Shown here: positions 22,347 to 23,202 of the stretch, one piece after another
How the letters are laid out: each line of letters starts with the position of its first letter
Numbering within the stretch: position 1 is the stretch's first letter
Translations under genes and position numbers: made by a program
Notes under the pieces: generated by a model
Database searches by the model: none
Told to the model about the DNA's origin: nothing
Seen by the model: the letters and a program-made list of their open reading frames with translations, nothing else
From: a virus
IMG/VR virus record: IMGVR_UViG_3300030328_001490
Span: 1-23,202 of that record
Strand: one strand, 5' to 3'
Length of the DNA stretch: 23,202 nucleotides

Positions 22347-22815
22347 AATAATTATTTATCTGAGTATTGTTAGTAGTAACTGGAGCAGCAATTGAAGCTC
22401 TTGCAACTGGAGTTAATCCGAATTGAGCGGCCAGTTTTAATGAGTTATTTAAAGCGTCATTTTTCATTTTAACTAAAGGAGATGCTTGACGTCTTAAAAC
22501 TATTCCCTCTGATGATTGAAACTCATCTATTCTGTTTTCTTTTCTGAGTTTCATTTCACATTCTAAGTAAAGAGAAATCTCATTTGCATAAGCTTCTACA
22601 AGTTTAAGATCAACTGAGTATAACATTTCCAAATTAAAAAGTTGAGTTGTAACCTTTTTAAATTCTTTCTTTCCAATTTCAGATAACCATTCTGGAACTT
22701 CAGGCAATTGAGAAACTTGATCTACTACCATTTCATTTTCAATGGTACGACTTTTCTCAAGAGTTCCTTGCATCTCCTTTATTTTAGTTGGTGTTTTCTT
22801 TCTTCCTTTTCCCAT
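22339..22815 (-). CDS. terS: Small terminase subunit, P27 family
   Basis: A 158-residue protein of the P27 small terminase family: a basic start (GKGRKKTPTKIKEMQGT), then LPEVPEWLSEIGKKEFKKVTTQL, an acidic helix pair VDLKLVEAYANEISLYLE and the GLTPVARAS end motif shared by the family. It recognises phage DNA for packaging. Its start is 21 bases after the 33-residue membrane ORF. The C-terminal NNTQINNYFD tail is unstructured. Confidence 0.92.
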   Translation of the reverse strand: MGKGRKKTPTKIKEMQGTLEKSRTIENEMVVDQVSQLPEVPEWLSEIGKKEFKKVTTQLFNLEMLYSVDLKLVEAYANEISLYLECEMKLRKENRIDEFQSSEGIVLRRQASPLVKMKNDALNNSLKLAAQFGLTPVARASIAAPVTTNNTQINNYFD

Positions 22816-22836
22816 CTATATTACAAAATTAATCTT

Positions 22837-22938
22837 TTATTTTTTATTAATATTTTTTAAAAATAATCCAAAATAAATTCCAGAAAGTAACCCAGAAACC
22901 CAAGCAATAATATGAGTAATAATCCAAATTAATTCCAT
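22837..22938 (-). CDS. Micro-ORF: single-TM peptide (33 aa)
   Basis: A 33-codon frame between the zinc-ribbon gene and terS. The product starts MELIWIITHIIAWVSG and is almost one transmembrane helix, containing a Gly/Ser repeat in SGLLSGIYFG that could help helix packing, and ends KNINKK. It begins one base after the stop of the zinc-ribbon gene and ends 21 bases before terS. The fully hydrophobic character over 27 residues is unusual for chance reading of this DNA. Function is unknown; a small membrane-active peptide or a holin-like factor is possible. Confidence 0.5.
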   Translation of the reverse strand: MELIWIITHIIAWVSGLLSGIYFGLFLKNINKK

Positions 22939-22939
22939 T

Positions 22940-23128
22940 TTATTTTTTATATTTATCTGTTGGAGCCTGGAAACTCGTTCCAAAACCCTTATATTTTGTT
23001 GTATCTTTCATGTATTTTCCACATTTGCAAAGAGCCTCTTTTACAATATATTTTTCTTTTTTAAAAACTAAAGTTTGTTTTAAAATATTTTTTTCACACT
23101 TACATTTTTTACATCTAAACTTAGCCAT
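22940..23128 (-). CDS. Zinc-ribbon protein ahead of the terminase (62 aa)
   Basis: A 62-residue protein with a CxxC knuckle at residues 6-9 (RCKKCKCEK) and CKC at 34-36 in ALCKCGKYM, consistent with a single zinc ribbon. The C-terminus ends in a Lys/Tyr-rich segment. Small zinc-ribbon proteins of this kind commonly precede terS in Bacteroidota phages, so it fits the packaging block. It is the first gene read on the minus strand from the right edge; if circular, it follows the HNH gene by about 128 bases. Confidence 0.68.
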   Translation of the reverse strand: MAKFRCKKCKCEKNILKQTLVFKKEKYIVKEALCKCGKYMKDTTKYKGFGTSFQAPTDKYKK

Positions 23129-23202
23129 TTTTAGTTGGTTTTAGTTTGAACTTAAACTGATATAATAGTAAAGCTGTAATTTTACGTGTAACAACGTTAA
23201 AG
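23129..23202. other. Right edge, leader of the zinc-ribbon gene
   Basis: No complete gene lies here. The stretch is AT-rich and directly precedes the zinc-ribbon gene on the minus strand; it would join base 1 if the molecule is circular. No consensus Bacteroidota promoter (TTTG, about 19 bases, TAnnTTTG) and no terminator hairpin was found, so late transcription is likely to enter from the HNH side. Confidence 0.5.

Noticed and set aside
22824-22831. TAATTTTG matching the -7 consensus ahead of terS
   Set aside because: No -33 TTTG at 17 to 21 bases; such 8-mers are expected by chance in AT-rich DNA.
23015-23023. TTTTCCACA, fitting the DnaA-box pattern
   Set aside because: Single copy inside the zinc-ribbon gene with no cluster around it.

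Overview
This window looks like the whole genome, or nearly so, of a small siphovirus infecting a Bacteroidota host, most likely a flavobacterium. It is strongly AT-rich, every credible gene lies on the minus strand, and genes are packed with 1- to 26-base overlaps or gaps of a few bases (repeated ATGA and TAATG junctions). Start codons mostly lack a clear Shine-Dalgarno sequence. The one good promoter (TTTG, 19 bases, TATATTTG) fits the Bacteroidota sigma-A consensus rather than the E. coli one. No integrase, repressor/integration module or bacterial gene is visible.

Reading along the minus strand from the only long intergenic gap (5386-5630), the first block (5385 down to about 380) is the early/replication region. 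It holds a small membrane protein, a DnaA-domain-IV-like helix-turn-helix protein, an SSB-like protein with an acidic DDMPF tail, two winged-helix replication proteins, a zinc-ribbon protein, a Cro-like protein, a NinB-like protein, a VRR-NUC nuclease, an HNH-like protein and several very small genes. An HNH endonuclease at 55-396 ends this block at the left edge. The right edge begins with exactly what should follow it: a zinc-ribbon ORF, a 33-residue membrane micro-ORF, the small terminase and the large terminase. The two ends therefore probably join and the map is circular or circularly permuted.

From 22815 down to 5631 runs a textbook HK97-type late block: P27-type TerS, TerL, portal, S78 prohead protease, HK97-fold capsid protein, gp6-like connector, SPP1 gp16-like adaptor, HK97 gp10-like protein, a tail-terminator-like protein fused to a LamG lectin domain, the tail tube protein, a G/GT tail assembly chaperone pair with a dnaX-type A AAA AAG frameshift site, tape measure, tail-tip protein and a distal structural protein. 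Lysis genes (a one-TM protein, an M15 peptidase endolysin, a two-TM holin candidate) and a metallophosphoesterase with an N-terminal helix-turn-helix follow. A strong intrinsic terminator (5550-5586) closes the block just upstream of the early promoter.

RNA hairpins with U-tracts also follow the capsid and tail-tube genes and probably tune expression of those high-copy products. With a single consensus promoter and a single strong end terminator in the same gap, the whole genome could be read as one nearly complete circle of transcription. There is no DNA polymerase or helicase, so replication must borrow the host replisome. No tRNA, rRNA, CRISPR array or insertion sequence was seen.
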